Of a stretch of 64,000 nucleotides of DNA, positions 29,543 through 41,520 are shown piece after piece; the stretch's first letter is position 1, and each line of letters starts with the position of its first letter. Location of the stretch: contig JAACJK010000219.1 of the NCBI GenBank assembly GCA_013368325.1, positions 1 through 64,000 of the forward strand. The letters are read 5' to 3'. The stretch is from Ephemerocybe angulata (taxonomy: Eukaryota > Basidiomycota > Agaricomycetes > Agaricales > Psathyrellaceae). The notes under the pieces were generated by a model that was given only the letters and a program-made list of their open reading frames with translations, was not told where the DNA came from and made no database searches. The position numbers and the translations under genes were made by a program.

Positions 29543-30719
29543 TCTGTATCAAAATATTAAATTGAACGAGTTATGAATTGTACAAGTCAACGCGCAAATC
29601 CCGGGACCCGTTTTCCAACCTTTCCGTTGGATGAGCACCGCATGAGGATACCTTTCAGATATGCAGAAACCTGGGCAGAAGCCATGCAGTGCAGTGCCCC
29701 TTCGGACCACAGAATTAGCTAACATAGAACGATGTGGATTAGCATGCTCTCGGCGAGATGGGCTGGGGCCTGTGGCCGAAGTACCGACAGCACTTCCGAA
29801 GTAGGGTAGGCAAAACGCTCACAGACGTCCTTGTCAGGTTTGATTCCATTGTACAGTGAGGTTGCATCCGAGATGCTGGGCGAACGGCCAGATGTCTGGC
29901 GGACGAGGCGGGCGCTTATCTAAGCGCCAGAGCAACCCAGAAGACAGTTGGCTGGGTCGGGAAAAGAACCATTTTTTCTTACAAAGACCCATCTGGGATA
30001 GACCCTGGGCAGGGCGGATACCCCAAGCAATCACTGGAAGGCGTGAACTCCACCAGCAACAGAGAGAGTGGGAAAGCGCTCGCCTCCATGGTCCTAGGCC
30101 ATGGAACAGAGACGGAGTCGTGGTTTCCAGAGGCATTCAATGTAACTGAAGAACGATGGCGTAGTGCCTCACTCGAGGAGTTCTTAAGCTTTATTCTATA
30201 ATATCCACAGAGTTAGTGCCACTTTGACGACCTTACAATCGATTTTAATCGTATCTTATTGCTTCGAAGACGGCCCTATTCAACATTCCTGAGCGTCTGA
30301 ACAGATAACCGACTGGCTGTGTGAAGAAAGAGTACAGCAGGATACCAATGCACAATATTAACTACATAATCACAAGAGGTAGAAACACATCTTTCGAGCA
30401 TAAGGCCAAAAGTGGGAAGTAGGGGGGCGTGGATAGAAAAGATAAGGATACGGGGCCAGGGAATTTTCCGTTCGTAGAGTCGTGAGTGAGTCGGTTCGAA
30501 TGAGATATACATGATACAAGTGCGATAGTAGCTATGAAAGAAGAAGAGTCAATGAAAATGAGGCGATACTAAGTACTATTAATGTCGGATATGGTGGATG
30601 GGATATCATCCTGGGTATAACAGCAATGGGAATCCGAGAAATGCGTCTTGGAAACAGAACTGAAGTAGGGAGGGAAAAGGGAATTCAAGGAAACGGCAAT
30701 GCATCGTTACGACGCTCGC
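29543..30719. other. intergenic, no supported gene
   Basis: About 1.2 kb. Paired opposite open frames at 29834-30149 mirror each other and have no motifs. The part next to 30720 is the 3' UTR region of the RhoGAP gene. Confidence 0.45.
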
Positions 30720-33700
30720 CTATTGATAACGGATATGTGTCTGCTGCAGTTGCTCCTCAGCTTCGGCGAGTAGATCTGACGTCGAGAGGTTATCCGGAAG
30801 TTCCAGCTGTGGTGCAGCAAGTTGGCTTTGGTATCCATAGCCGACTTCTCCTTCCTCCTCCTCTTCCTGATCTTGCTCTTCTTCATACTCTCCTTCGTCC
30901 TCTTCGGGAATCGGAACTTCGTAGTTCTCCTCACCCTCCTCCTCCTCCTCCTCCTCAGACTGGATCTCCTCTGCTTCGGGATCAGACTCGTCGAAGATGA
31001 CATGGAACTAGAACGGTTGTAAGAACGCATTCCTTTTAAGGGGGAAAACGACTCACATGTGTGATGAAAGCTTTCACGAGCTTATGCGAGAGGCCCATAT
31101 TGTTGAGGATCATAGCAAAGTTGTTTTGGGGGGCTCGTAGGAGGTTAGGGCTAAAAACGATGGCCAGAGCTTCCGCAGTCATATGGTTGTGCTCCTCGCA
31201 CTCTGTAACTCGGTCCAAGTGCTCTGCCACACGCCGAAGTAGATCAAAGTTGGCTTGAGGAAGCCCTTGCACGGCAGCGCGAATGCCCGCTAGGCGATCT
31301 TCCAGGTTCTCGACCTCTGTGAAAGGGACACTCATTAGTATCCGTCGTCTCATAGACTGGGAGATCCCACTTACTCATGGCTTCCATAACTTCGTAGTAC
31401 GAGTCGGGAGGAAAGACCGGTTCTGGAAGAACACGGAACCATGACTTGACTAAGTCACAAACAGCATGGATGTCCGTAGACGAGCTGACAGGGGTATCTC
31501 CACGATTGAAGGCTTCTTTGAGTGCGTTGATTTCTAGTGTAGCTCCCGCGATACGGTCTGGGAGTCGTCAGTTTCACTAATGTCTGGTATGGGATAAAAA
31601 GAGCCTTACAGATTCCAACTTCGGTCAAACCGCGCGTCTCGATCTCCATCAAGCAGGCCTCGATAATGTGCGGTACGGTCCCTGGGGGGATATCTCCCCC
31701 CAAAGCTTCGCGTTGGAGAAGATACTCGAGCTCGACGCCAAAGACTGATAATGGTGCATTAGTCAAATACCGGGATAACTTGAACAACTAAAACACTCAC
31801 CAGCCATAGGGTCCCTCGACGGCGTGTTCGCTTGATCGTGTATGTGATCCGCGATCTGGGGCTTGGGCGAGTTCCCGAGGTAGGTCAAGCGCCTCTGAGC
31901 GACACTCTGCGTGACCTTCGAGATAATTTCCAGCCACTTGGCCATATCCTTCTTGCTCGTTGCCTGTAACAGGTAATGACCCCCATCTTCCGTCTCCAGC
32001 TGGAACATATACGACCTCTCGTTGTTGATGAACTGCGCAGCCCGAGCGTCGAGAATGCTGAGGACAAGCGCCGCTTTCCCAGACGGAACGAAGTCGAGTT
32101 CAGCCGCCGTCTTCTTGTACATGGGGCCATTCGACGCAGGCGTGATGTCGGCTCCAAACGCACTCGAGATGGGCCGCATGAAGTTGAGGAACGCCGACAT
32201 ACTCTTCTTGTTCCGATGTTGCTTCTGCACGGCGTTAACGAGCGGTTGCGTTTTGCTCCTGGGCCCCTTCATCGCCCTATTCAGGATGTCGTCCCGCCGC
32301 TCGTTCCTTGACTGCTCCATAATCTTCTCGCGCTGGAGCCTCGAGCGCAGGTTTCTGTCTCTGCGATTTTTCTCAATCTGCGCCGCGACGACTTTATAGA
32401 ATGGCCGCACAGTCTTCTTGGAAGAGGGGTGCCCGTTACCCCCCGTTTGGGTCGCTTCTCGGGCGGCTTCTTCTCTGATGCCTCGATGGTCGAACTGCAG
32501 ATGGAATACCTCCTTCTCAATGTTGTTTAATCGCTCAAATCCTCTCCGGTTCGCCTCGTCCGACTGGGGGTGCTTCCGCGAAGAGGGTAAGGCCCAGGCC
32601 TTATTAATGAGGTTGTAAAGGTGCCTGCGTTCAAAACGGGCGCTGTTAGCGCCTAAAATCTATAGTAGCTGGGAACGTGGTAAGCCGTACCTTCGTTTGT
32701 CAAAGTTAACGAGGCTATGTCCTTCTTGGGAGGCCGCGTCCAGCACGTCAGGTCCCGCGATAACCTCTAACATCCTCTCCAGGAGCCACCCGACGTCCAC
32801 CGTCAACGTATCTTTTGAAGTTGTTGTCTGCACGTACGGCCTTAACAGCATCGATGCGAGCGAATCGCCTTGACACCCCCGACTGAGTGCAACGCTCTGC
32901 CAAGCGCGATGATGCATCCGGCTCTCAACGCTTAGCAAGGCGGATGTCACTACAGCCTCGACGAACGACCGTACACAGGGCTGGAGCAGTGCATTCGCCG
33001 CGCTCCCGCCAGCAGAGGTGGGAGAGGTGGCGGCAGCAGCACTGGCCGACAGGGGGTTCGACCCCGGATTTTCCGCACTTCTCAGCCGCGCGACTTCGAT
33101 TGCCTGGATCAGGAGCTCCATCCTCGTTTGCCTGGTCCTCAGTCCCAATCTCGGTGCCACGATCTTGGAGACCAGCCATTTACGTATGATCGCAAAGGCG
33201 CGGATGCAACTCCTGATGCCTGGGGGAAGCAACCGGTACAGAACATCCTGCGATGTCTCGGGGATGAGGCTCGACGGCTCGACTTCTTGGATGTACGAGT
33301 AAAGGCACTGTATCTCGGTGGCTTCTTCAGTGGCCGCGGGCTCCCTCGAGGAGAACCAACCTGTCTTGTCAGAGCTCTGCACCTCAAGGAGATCGGCGGT
33401 GATATAGAGATCCTACAAAATAAATGGCGATTAGCATGGAATGTCCCCTGACACAACCCGTCCAAATCGAAGAACGTCCGACATACCTCTTCCGTAACAT
33501 TGCCAAACGCCGCACACGCCATCCCATCCAAGTTATCAACGAAATCTTCGGGGTCCATTCGATCCAGATCCGGAGGATCTCGAGGAGCCGTGTGCCTCGC
33601 CCTCACTCCATTCGTCCCAGCGGTTGCCCTGATTTGGTTATGCACGCCACTCAAGGCAGGCCGCATCGTCTGTGAAATAAAGCACGCTCTCAGCCCTTCC

Positions 33701-36700
33701 CTCGCCGCATCCACCCCTTGCCACGCTTCCTGCACATCAGTTTCGTCGAAAGCCAGGGCCTTATGCACGATATGATCCGTCGGGCTGTCCAAGAATGATT
33801 GAAGCGAGGTATGCAACTGGACATCGTCCAACAGGTCCTGCGCGCCTCCGCCAGTTGATACCCATTCCTTCATCGTAGCCAAGACTTCATTTCGCCGAGA
33901 AGCGACGTTGAGATACTCCTCGACCTGCGGGGACGATCCTGCAGGCTGTGATGTGATGTAAAGTTTCCGTAGTAACTGCAAGTAACAATGAGTCAGTCTA
34001 TCGTCTGACCATCGCACCCGCGGCGTAGATAAGAGGCCTTACCTCGAAGAATACCAAAGGAGTGACAAAGCTCCTGAACGAACTCCACCACGTTCTCGCA
34101 TACTCAACCCGATCCACCACCAACTCCCTGGTCATCCCCTCCCTCAACGTCATCTCACCATTATCGTCGGCCACTGACACCGAGATGTGTCCCAGCCCAT
34201 ACACCAGCACGCTCACCAGGTTATCGAGCGCACCAGCTTGAACGATCACTCGCAATGGTGGGTCCGACGAATGCTCCGGGATAACATAGTTCATTGGATT
34301 GTGCTCTCTCCGATGGTGAGAGACAGAGGGCAACGAGCTTCTCCGCGCCACGCTCGCCTTCCGACTCAACTCATGCGAGCTGTTCGGCTTGACTCGTATA
34401 GACGGTGCGCGACTGACACTCGTCCTCTCCGCCCCGGCACCACCCATGACCCCCACGGTGTGCTCAGTCGACGAGCTGGGCGGTCGCGATGGCGTACGTG
34501 ATGGTGGCACAGAATCCGACCCCCCAGGTTGCACCATCAACAACAGATCGCCATTATACACGGAGATGACAGGACCCGTTTGCCCAAAGATGAGTTTCTT
34601 CGTGAAGCCAGGATTGAGATCGAGGCGTTGGAGAGGATGTTGCCCTGCCAGGCGACTGTCATTGCTGTTGCTGCGTAGATACTGCTGCACCTCCATTGCA
34701 TCGCTATCGACGCGCCCACGCAGGATTTGGTTTCGATCGACCAGAGTCTGAGTTGGTAGGGGTTCTGGGAACAGGAGCGGTATGAGAGCTGAGTTGGGGG
34801 CTGAGTCGTCTGTTGCCGTTGCCAGAAGTACGGCTCAAACAACCCCTTTCTTCGCGACTCCGCCGCCAGCGATAGCGACATGAACTGGTCGACTCTTTTG
34901 AAAAGAACCAACGGAATCAGCGTCGCTTCCGATATCACAACAGTGCTGTGCAATAGATAAACTCACCTCTGAAACTTGATAGCCATCCCGCTCGTCCTCC
35001 CACCCTCCGCAACATCCCTCCAAAATGCCACCATTCGCCTCACATCCGCGCCAACCTCGTCCTCAGAGACGACCGCATTCCTCGGGCAAAGCGCGTAGAC
35101 ATTCCTAAACCCATCATACATCCCCTTCGCCTGCTTAAATCCTTCGACAAGCATCGTCTCCTCGCCCCCATTATCCCCTCTTGCCTTCGCCAACTCCTCT
35201 CCAAGTCTCTTCCTCAGATCGCCAGCCCACGGCGTGAATTGAGGGTCGTTGACACGAAGGGAAGGTGAAGGTTTGTCTCCCGCAGACGATGGGTACACCC
35301 AGGACTCAACGACCGTTAATGCCTGCGGGTCCACCCTCTTCCACGCCTTCTCCAATCTCGACACCGGCCTCGAGCACAGCGCCGCAGCGATCGCCTTCCA
35401 CGAGCATTCATCACCTCCCCTCCTGCACAACTCCCCAATCTTCGCCCACGTGCTGATGATCTCTGAGCGCGAATGGGTTCGAGACGTTGAAGCGCCCAGT
35501 GGAGGCGCTGGGCTGCCACCAGCACCCAACCGATCCTCCGACTTGCGACCGGGCGACTGGACGCTGTGTGATATCAGCGGTGACGTGACCTGAGGCTGGG
35601 GTGTGTTGCCTTCGAAAATCTGGAGTAAGATAAGCTTTGTGAGCCAATGTGGGTCGTCTTCCGTCCCGAAAAGCGAAGGGGAAAGGTTTTCTGAGTTGTT
35701 CAAGTCGCTGGTTCTAGCATCGGACGGCGAGAGCAAGATATCGAGGGTAAGATTCACCGGGGACTGCTCCAGTACGGAGCGATGGTAGAGGGTAAGACTC
35801 TGGGAGAGGAGGAATGGATCAAGTTGGACCAGCAGGTCGCGCGTGAGCCCTTCTTCGTGGAGAACCTGCCATGGTATCCGACTCGAACGAGCTTGAGGGC
35901 CTCCGAAGGAACCTGTGGGCAGTGTGAAGCCATTGAGCGCGTCGAGCAGCGGCACGAACTTCTTCGACCCATTCTCTGGTCTTGGTGAGAACGTCGTAAA
36001 CTCTGGAGATCCCTCGGCCATCGGCGAATTGGTATAGATAGCCTGAGTTGACGTTGATGAAGGCATGCCAGATGTTGTCGAGGTACTATAGCTCTCCGCC
36101 CCCAGATCGACGTCGGGTATCGTGTCCTTCTTCCACTCTACCCAAGCTGCGGAGTCGACGGGCATCCCGTGCTGCCTGAGATACTCGTTCGCCAGCCACG
36201 TAACACGGTCCTTCTCCTTCTCCACGAACTCGTCTTCTGCCCCACTAACGAGATACGAGCAGCACCTCAAGAACTCTTGCTCAAACGTCCCGCGCCCGGC
36301 GATACCAGGCAAAGCGAACAGAACTGATGACGCGAATTCCTTCCACTCGTCGTCGGCCTCCTCAAATGTTGTCCCAAACGCTGCCTCATGCGTAAGAGCC
36401 TCGAAAGTGCCCTTCACTATCTTCCCTTCGCCGTCCTGCATAAGATCTGGATGGGTCTTACGGCCCCAGTACGCTCTCTTCCTCTTCCCCGCTACGCCAC
36501 CGTCATCCCTTCCTTTCGCCCTCTTCCCTTCTTCAGCTCCCCCTCCTGCATCCGCGTCCTCCTCCATGATAGTCAGGACTTCCTCATCCTCCTGTGATGG
36601 TGGCACCAGTCCCGTCGGGAAAAGATCCTTCACCGCGTTCGTCCTGTCCGACGGAGGCTTGTAGAAATGGAGCTTGCTCCCCTTGAGCTCCATCTTGTAC

Positions 36701-37950
36701 GGCTTCCATCCTTTCGAGAACTGCGCCGTCCCCGTGTGGAGGTTCGCCGGAACGTCCGCCAGGCGGTTGATAAATCCGCTGTGCACAAGGATCTGAGACG
36801 CCCGCCTGTAATCTCGGTCTTCCTTCCCGTCACTTGCGGACAGCGGCTCAATGATGGTCGGGGGTGAAAGGAGCGTTGTTGACCGGTGTTTCGCGCCGGG
36901 GGAACCAGATAGAACCGTCGTTTTCGGAGGAGAGCTGGGAGAAGCGTGATGGCGTCCGCTACTGCTGTTCGAGATTTCCAACGGTGGGCTAGTAAAACCT
37001 CCGCCATATCCATGCTGGGACCCCTGACTGGGACTGCTGGGGTAGGTCGGGGTCGCGAGCTTCGAAGGAAGCTTCGGGGTGAATGAGTGCGACCGCGTGT
37101 GAACGTGCGTTGGGGTAAGGCCCTTGGGGGATGAACCTGAGTCTTCCATGACTGGGGAAGATATCGACACTGAGAGAGTCGGGAGTGTCGAGCTTCGAGG
37201 GGCGGCGGGTCGGGGTGAAACAAGACTCGGTGGTGATGAAGACGAAGGAGGGGTCGTGGCCAACGTAGGGAAAGGGTGTCGAATGCTAGACGGCGACGTT
37301 GGGCTGCCTGTGGACACTGCGCTGGCAAGACTGTCGCTGCGCCCCCGATATTCGGCGACACGTTCTTGGAAAGAGGCGTGGACAGGTGAAAAGGCGATTG
37401 GCGCGCTTGTCTTGCTGAGATCGTCTGCGCTCTTGGACCAGCCCCGTTTTGAGATATTGCGAAGGTCGCCTAGACCACCACCGCCGCTGCCCGCTCCGCT
37501 GGATGATATCGTTGGGCTTGAGGGCGTACTCGGTGCGTGCGGAAACCGCGGCAAGTCAAAAGAGTTTTGAGCTCGCTGTGACAGGTCGAGCACAGAGCTT
37601 ATCAGACCCCCATGAATGTCAGTTCTTGTGCCGATGAAACATACACTGGATACGCACCGGCTACTTGCATTATTGCCATAAACATCCAATATCGGACGTG
37701 GGTCCGTCGGTCTTGAGATTTTGTGTTTCCTACCACTACCAGACGTCGCCAACGTCTTCGATTCCGCCGTCGTCGCCGGCACCTTGCTCGTCGATGCGCT
37801 CCGGGTGAACCATTTCGTCGGTTTGGTCAAGAATTGCGTGAACGACGGGGAGGGAGATCTTGCCAGGCCTGGTAGCGTCGACGGCAGGTTCGGCGACAAC
37901 GAGTCGCTCGTCCCCAACGAATTTAGGGTGCCGTTGCGTTTTGGCGCCAT
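30720..37950 (-). CDS. BEM2: Bem2-type RhoGAP with RasGEF-like and PH regions
   Basis: Eleven exons: 37950-37658, 37597-34967, 34945-34720, 34684-34043, 33975-33487, 33412-32691, 32624-31801, 31744-31610, 31557-31375, 31316-31057, 31007-30720; lengths sum to 2231 codons, close to yeast Bem2. Residues 1-370: Ser/Pro-rich, disordered. A PH-like block (KGWKPYKMELKGSKLHFYKP) follows near 385-420. RasGEF-like parts are LLVQLDPFLLSQSLTLYH and CSWKAIAAALCSRPVSRLEKAW, then FVTPLVFFEVR and a helical region. A second PH-like block (YMFQLETEDGGHYLLQATS) precedes the RhoGAP domain: GVELEYLL, GLTEVGIYRIAGA (Arg finger R), LAIVFSPNLLR. The end is Glu-rich. Bem2 inactivates Rho1/Cdc42-type GTPases and shapes polarity and the wall. 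The junctions 34946-34966 (21 nt) and 34685-34719 (35 nt) are unusual and uncertain. Confidence 0.88.
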
Positions 37951-39135
37951 TTACCGTCTTTTGTAGTCGTAAAAAAGTCGTGTAAAAGTCGTATCAAACT
38001 GGTCGATTTATGGCCTGCAAACGGATCCCTTCGCGGTATATGAGCAACCCGACGCCTTTCGGGGGAATATGGCGGTATATAGGCACACCTTCGCTGCAGA
38101 ACAGGCCGAGTTATGAGGGATATGGCAGGAACATGGGGGTTAGGGACAAGAAGCGTTTACGACGCGCAATCAATATCCGGCTTCAACCTGAACGACCATC
38201 ATCCCCCGACTCTGATACCCGTTTACTACCCTTTTGCACTCTAATTCGACGTTCAGGACCCGAAGAATGCCTCGAGCCTACAGTTGGACGAATTACACCC
38301 AAATTACACCTCCATCAGGCCCTTTTCCCTGTTCGAATCGGACAATATGACACGATTCAATAAGAGCCTGCCACCGTGTCACCTGTCCAAATACCACCCG
38401 TTTCGTATCGCGGAAATTACGTTCAAAGTCTGGTTCTCTCGGCGTATCATAAGCAGCCAATGCACATGCACTCTATGCGACCCAGCTTAACCTTACAAGA
38501 CACCCATACCACCGAGTCCAACCCCATTTGCGACGACCCCGATCGCGTCCCCTTGCAGGAGGACGACGCGCCGGAGTGCCCACTGTACCTGCTGGCTGTC
38601 GCGGGTTCAAACATGCGGAGATGCTCTTGGGGCTAACGAGCCCTGATATGGCATCTTCAAGAAAGCTTCTGGGGAAAGAAACGAATTCTGGGGTTGTTCT
38701 CAGTACTTGGGTCCTCCTTGGCGACTATATCCTCCCGCCGGCTAGGGCTGCGGAAACCGACTAGATATGGTCTCGAGGTGCACCGCAACGCGATCGCTCG
38801 GGCTGGTAGTGCTAACACCGTCGCGGCAATCTTGGGTCCAGATGACCTCTGGTGACCATCCTCGCGGTGGACATGTGTACACTGGGCGTCTATCGCGTCC
38901 ACCCAACGCGACAGTCCTTTTGTGCCATATGTGTGTTGTGGAACAAACCCATTTGAATCTGAAGGCTTCGATGAACGTTCCTCACCTGGGTCCGCATGCT
39001 TTTGGCCATTTCGATCTTTCTTAAGACGATGCTTCTCCGTCCATCACGTTGGTCCCTCTGGCAGATCTCAGTTCCGTGCGGCTGGGATAAAGATAGAAGA
39101 GTGGATCTACAATCTATCTATTTGTTGATTGGTAC
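37951..39135. other. intergenic, no supported gene
   Basis: About 1.2 kb upstream of the RhoGAP gene. Open frames of 60-117 codons overlap on both strands and lack motifs. Two TATA-like strings (GGTATATAGG at 38071-38080, GGTATATGAG at 38035-38044) lie 85-130 bp before the RhoGAP start, on the side expected of its promoter. Confidence 0.4.
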
Positions 39136-39144
39136 CTGTAAGTA

Positions 39145-39825
39145 GGATAATTCAATTTGGGAACCCCCCTTCCCCGGGGAATCCCAGGGTTCCTCAATAA
39201 CTTATTGAGGAACCCTCTGCCGTCACCTCGGCGGGACGCCGAACATATCATGATGGCTGGAGCTGAAGTCCCGATGTCCTGGGCGCGCCGGGGCGCTGAT
39301 GTCCGAATGCGGAATGGGGCGCGCGGGAAGCCGCCTGCACGGAAAGCTAGGAGGGCGATGGTACAGGAGTACTTGCCCGATCCGAGCCAAATTGAAATTC
39401 TACGCTTTTTCCACATCCCACCTCACAGTAGAAATCGCTTATTTTATCAATATACAGAGATAGTGGGAAATCCGATGCTGATTAGATTAGATTTTGTACC
39501 CATGGATCACAGTGCAGATTTGGCACTAATCGTGAATATATTTCTGATGAATGGGGCCAAGATGCATATATGTACGCGTTGTAGAGGGATAGAATTTAGG
39601 CCTTAAAGATTTATGCCCTTCAACCGCTGCAGAGGCTGAGATCCGTGTCCTGTCCCCCTCTGCATCAAGCGCGCCTTTCCCGCTCACCGGGCGCAATCAT
39701 CACCATCCCGGACCACCCGCGGCCGACTTCGTCAAGCGTCGACAAACAAAAATCCATCAGTTGTGCTGAAACTTGCATCAAACGGTGGTTTTAGGGGGAA
39801 GGGGGGTTCCTCAATTGAATTATCC
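39145..39825. mobile_element. 681-bp non-autonomous TIR transposon, 9-bp target duplication
   Basis: Left end GGATAATTCAATTTGGGAAC... and right end (complement) GGATAATTCAATTGAGGAAC... match at 29 of 31 positions. The direct repeat CTGTAAGTA flanks it at 39136-39144 and 39826-39834. A 9-bp duplication is typical of Mutator-like elements. The interior has one open frame of 149 codons (39157-39606) without transposase motifs. A perfect hairpin built from the terminal motif is at 39186-39216. The insertion point is a splice-site-like sequence (GTAAGTA on plus, TACTTACAG on minus). Confidence 0.85.
39186..39216. repeat. perfect 15-bp inverted repeat inside the TIR element
   Basis: AGGGTTCCTCAATAA, one C, then its exact complement TTATTGAGGAACCCT. 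The word ATTGAGGAACCC also occurs in the right terminal repeat, so the hairpin duplicates the end sequence in both orientations. Confidence 0.9.
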
Positions 39826-39834
39826 CTGTAAGTA

Positions 39835-40250
39835 GCCTGACGATGTGAGTCTTTCTGCCTTGATCCCCCGATGCTGACTGGTCTGACTTGTATCATGACA
39901 GTCATACCTGGATTGTCGACGTTTGACCTGCGGTGTATCTCCTTGACTATCGCCCTCAGCTCGGGGCCTAGAAGCGACATCGATCCACTACTACCTCCTG
40001 CATAACCCAGATATAGACTTGCGTTGCACTGCTGCTTGACCAGGTCAGACGGCTCACAATCAAAAATCAAGAAGTCTGGAACGCATTCTTATCAATATTC
40101 AAGTACAGGTATATCGTATGATAGGTATAGTACACTTTGTCCAAGGTGTGTCCCGTTAATGTCCCGGTGCATTAGGTTGCGAATTAGAAGGTATCTGGCG
40201 GTGTGTTTCTCTCGAGAAGTGCTGGTGATCGTCGCTCCCGACTAAACCCC
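39835..40250. other. short region with intron-like sequence, gene uncertain
   Basis: On the plus strand 39829-39910 reads like an intron (GTAAGT, CTGAC branch, GACAG end). On the minus strand an open frame of about 50 residues (DCEPSDLVKQQC, GPELRAIVKEIHRR, 39910-40065) looks coding and ends at a GTATGA donor whose acceptor TACTTACAG is the target duplication of the TIR element. I could not complete a gene on either strand. Confidence 0.35.
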
Positions 40251-40499
40251 CTAGCAGCAGCATGGTATGGGAATGCAACAACAGCATCCGCCCTACATGT
40301 TCTCGTCAGCCCCGATCTTCGATATCCAAATCCAATAAAGTGTTCATACCGGACAAGGCAGACACCCACCCCTCAGCCGTGCAGCCGGCTGCTCCATCGT
40401 CATAGGCTCGACAGCCTGCGGTTGTTTCTGAACGACTCCACTTTGCTCAGAATTGGCAGCGCTGATGATCGTTTGACGGGGCTGCTTGTTAATGATCAT
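40251..40499 (-). CDS. microprotein with CC..P.CCC tail, copy 2
   Basis: Exon 1 40350-40499, intron 40293-40349 (GTATGA...ATGTAG, 57 nt), exon 2 40251-40292; 63 residues. The N-terminus is Gln/Ser-rich (MIINKQPRQTIISAAN), then EQPAARLRGGCLPCP and, after the junction, GGCCCCIPIPCCC and stop. It shares with copy 1 (27356-27612) the QKQPQ/SKQPQ-VE-M-EQ-PA-RLRGGC-PC core, the intron position and the terminal CCC. The role is unknown; the clustered cysteines suggest lipid anchoring or metal binding. Confidence 0.7.
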
Positions 40500-41195
40500 C
40501 GCTGGGCTCGGTGTGGTTATCATAAGTATTGTAGGTCGTAATCGGGATGGTGGAGCGAATCGTCGTTATGAAGGCCCTTTGTTGCTTACTCTCGTCAATA
40601 CTTATACCCCTGGAGTGCTGTACCTTGGGGTCATGTCGTCACCTCGGAGGTCGAGCCCGGACACTGCCTCACTGGTACTTTGGGTAGAATTGAGCTTAGA
40701 GACGGCCTTTCTAGCCCATTCTCTGTAGCCACACAGCGTACCCGAAGAGCTGCGGGTGCTGCGATGGGTAGGAGGGTATACAGCGTTCCGAATCCAGAGT
40801 AAGGCTGTGTTTGCTTGGACGCCTGGGATACTCTCAAAGATGATAGTGGCATTCTGGGAGAACCTTAAGCACGCTTGGCTCCGCAGGCTCGTTCCTCACT
40901 GCGTGCATAGGTTTGTGCCAAGTCTGGGTTTCACAAGCTCAAGTGCTATCAGAATGCGGAGGGTGCTGGTACAAACTCGGAGGCTTACCTCTGCACCCTG
41001 CGGCGGAGTCGGTGACGTGAGAGTCGGGACGAGGGTAGCATGTTATTCAAGCAATTGAGTGCCTTCGCCACTGACGTTTACGCACTCAATTTACAAGCAT
41101 CATCGTGGATCGAGTGAAAGGTGGTCCAGCATCGTCATAATCATGCGATAACCACAAGTGATGAGCGCTTATCAAACCTTCAAGTTGGACAATCA
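40500..41195. other. intergenic with a diverged copy of the 44.2-kb sequence
   Basis: Bases 40889-41006 match 44175-44285 (shared CACTGCGTGCATAGGTTTG, GTCTRGGTTTC, GGTGCTGGTRCAA). On the minus strand the shared ATG (MHAVRNE.AAE) opens only 24 codons here against 51 there, so this copy looks decayed. Nothing else supported. Confidence 0.5.
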
Positions 41196-41486
41196 CTAAG
41201 CGCCGAGATTCCAATAAACCAAACGGCGTGCGAAAACGTCAAAGATACTCACTACGAGAAACTCTAGTGAAACGATGTTGCATGGTGCCGAGCACCTCAT
41301 CTCGATCTTGACCGGCCCTCTGATACTATATCCATTGGCTAAGGTCAGAGAATACAACACGGAAATATGAGGGAGAGATCCAATACCAGAAACTTGAAAT
41401 AAACCTTGAAATTGTGAATGAACCTTAAGAAACTCAGAGCGTCTAACGAAGAAGGGAGAAGCGGAACCCAAGCTGGCAAGAAGCAC
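41196..41486 (-). pseudogene. degenerate third member of the 143-residue family
   Basis: The segment RGPVKIEMRCSAPCN followed by IVSLEFLVVSIFD aligns with WPVNIETRCSAQCN and IVPLEFLVVRIFD of the genes at 44401 and 43047. It is preceded by unrelated sequence (LLASLGSASPFFVRRSEF), lacks the MDQVEH start, and its second exon cannot be found downstream. Best read as a relic of the family. Confidence 0.55.
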
Positions 41487-41520
41487 GAACCCAAGAACTA
41501 AATCAAAGCAAGTAACATGA

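Noticed and set aside
36122..37637. Several plus-strand ORFs of 60-180 codons opposite the RhoGAP gene
   Set aside because: Ser/Pro-rich antisense shadows of the disordered N-terminal region; no starts, splice sites or motifs.
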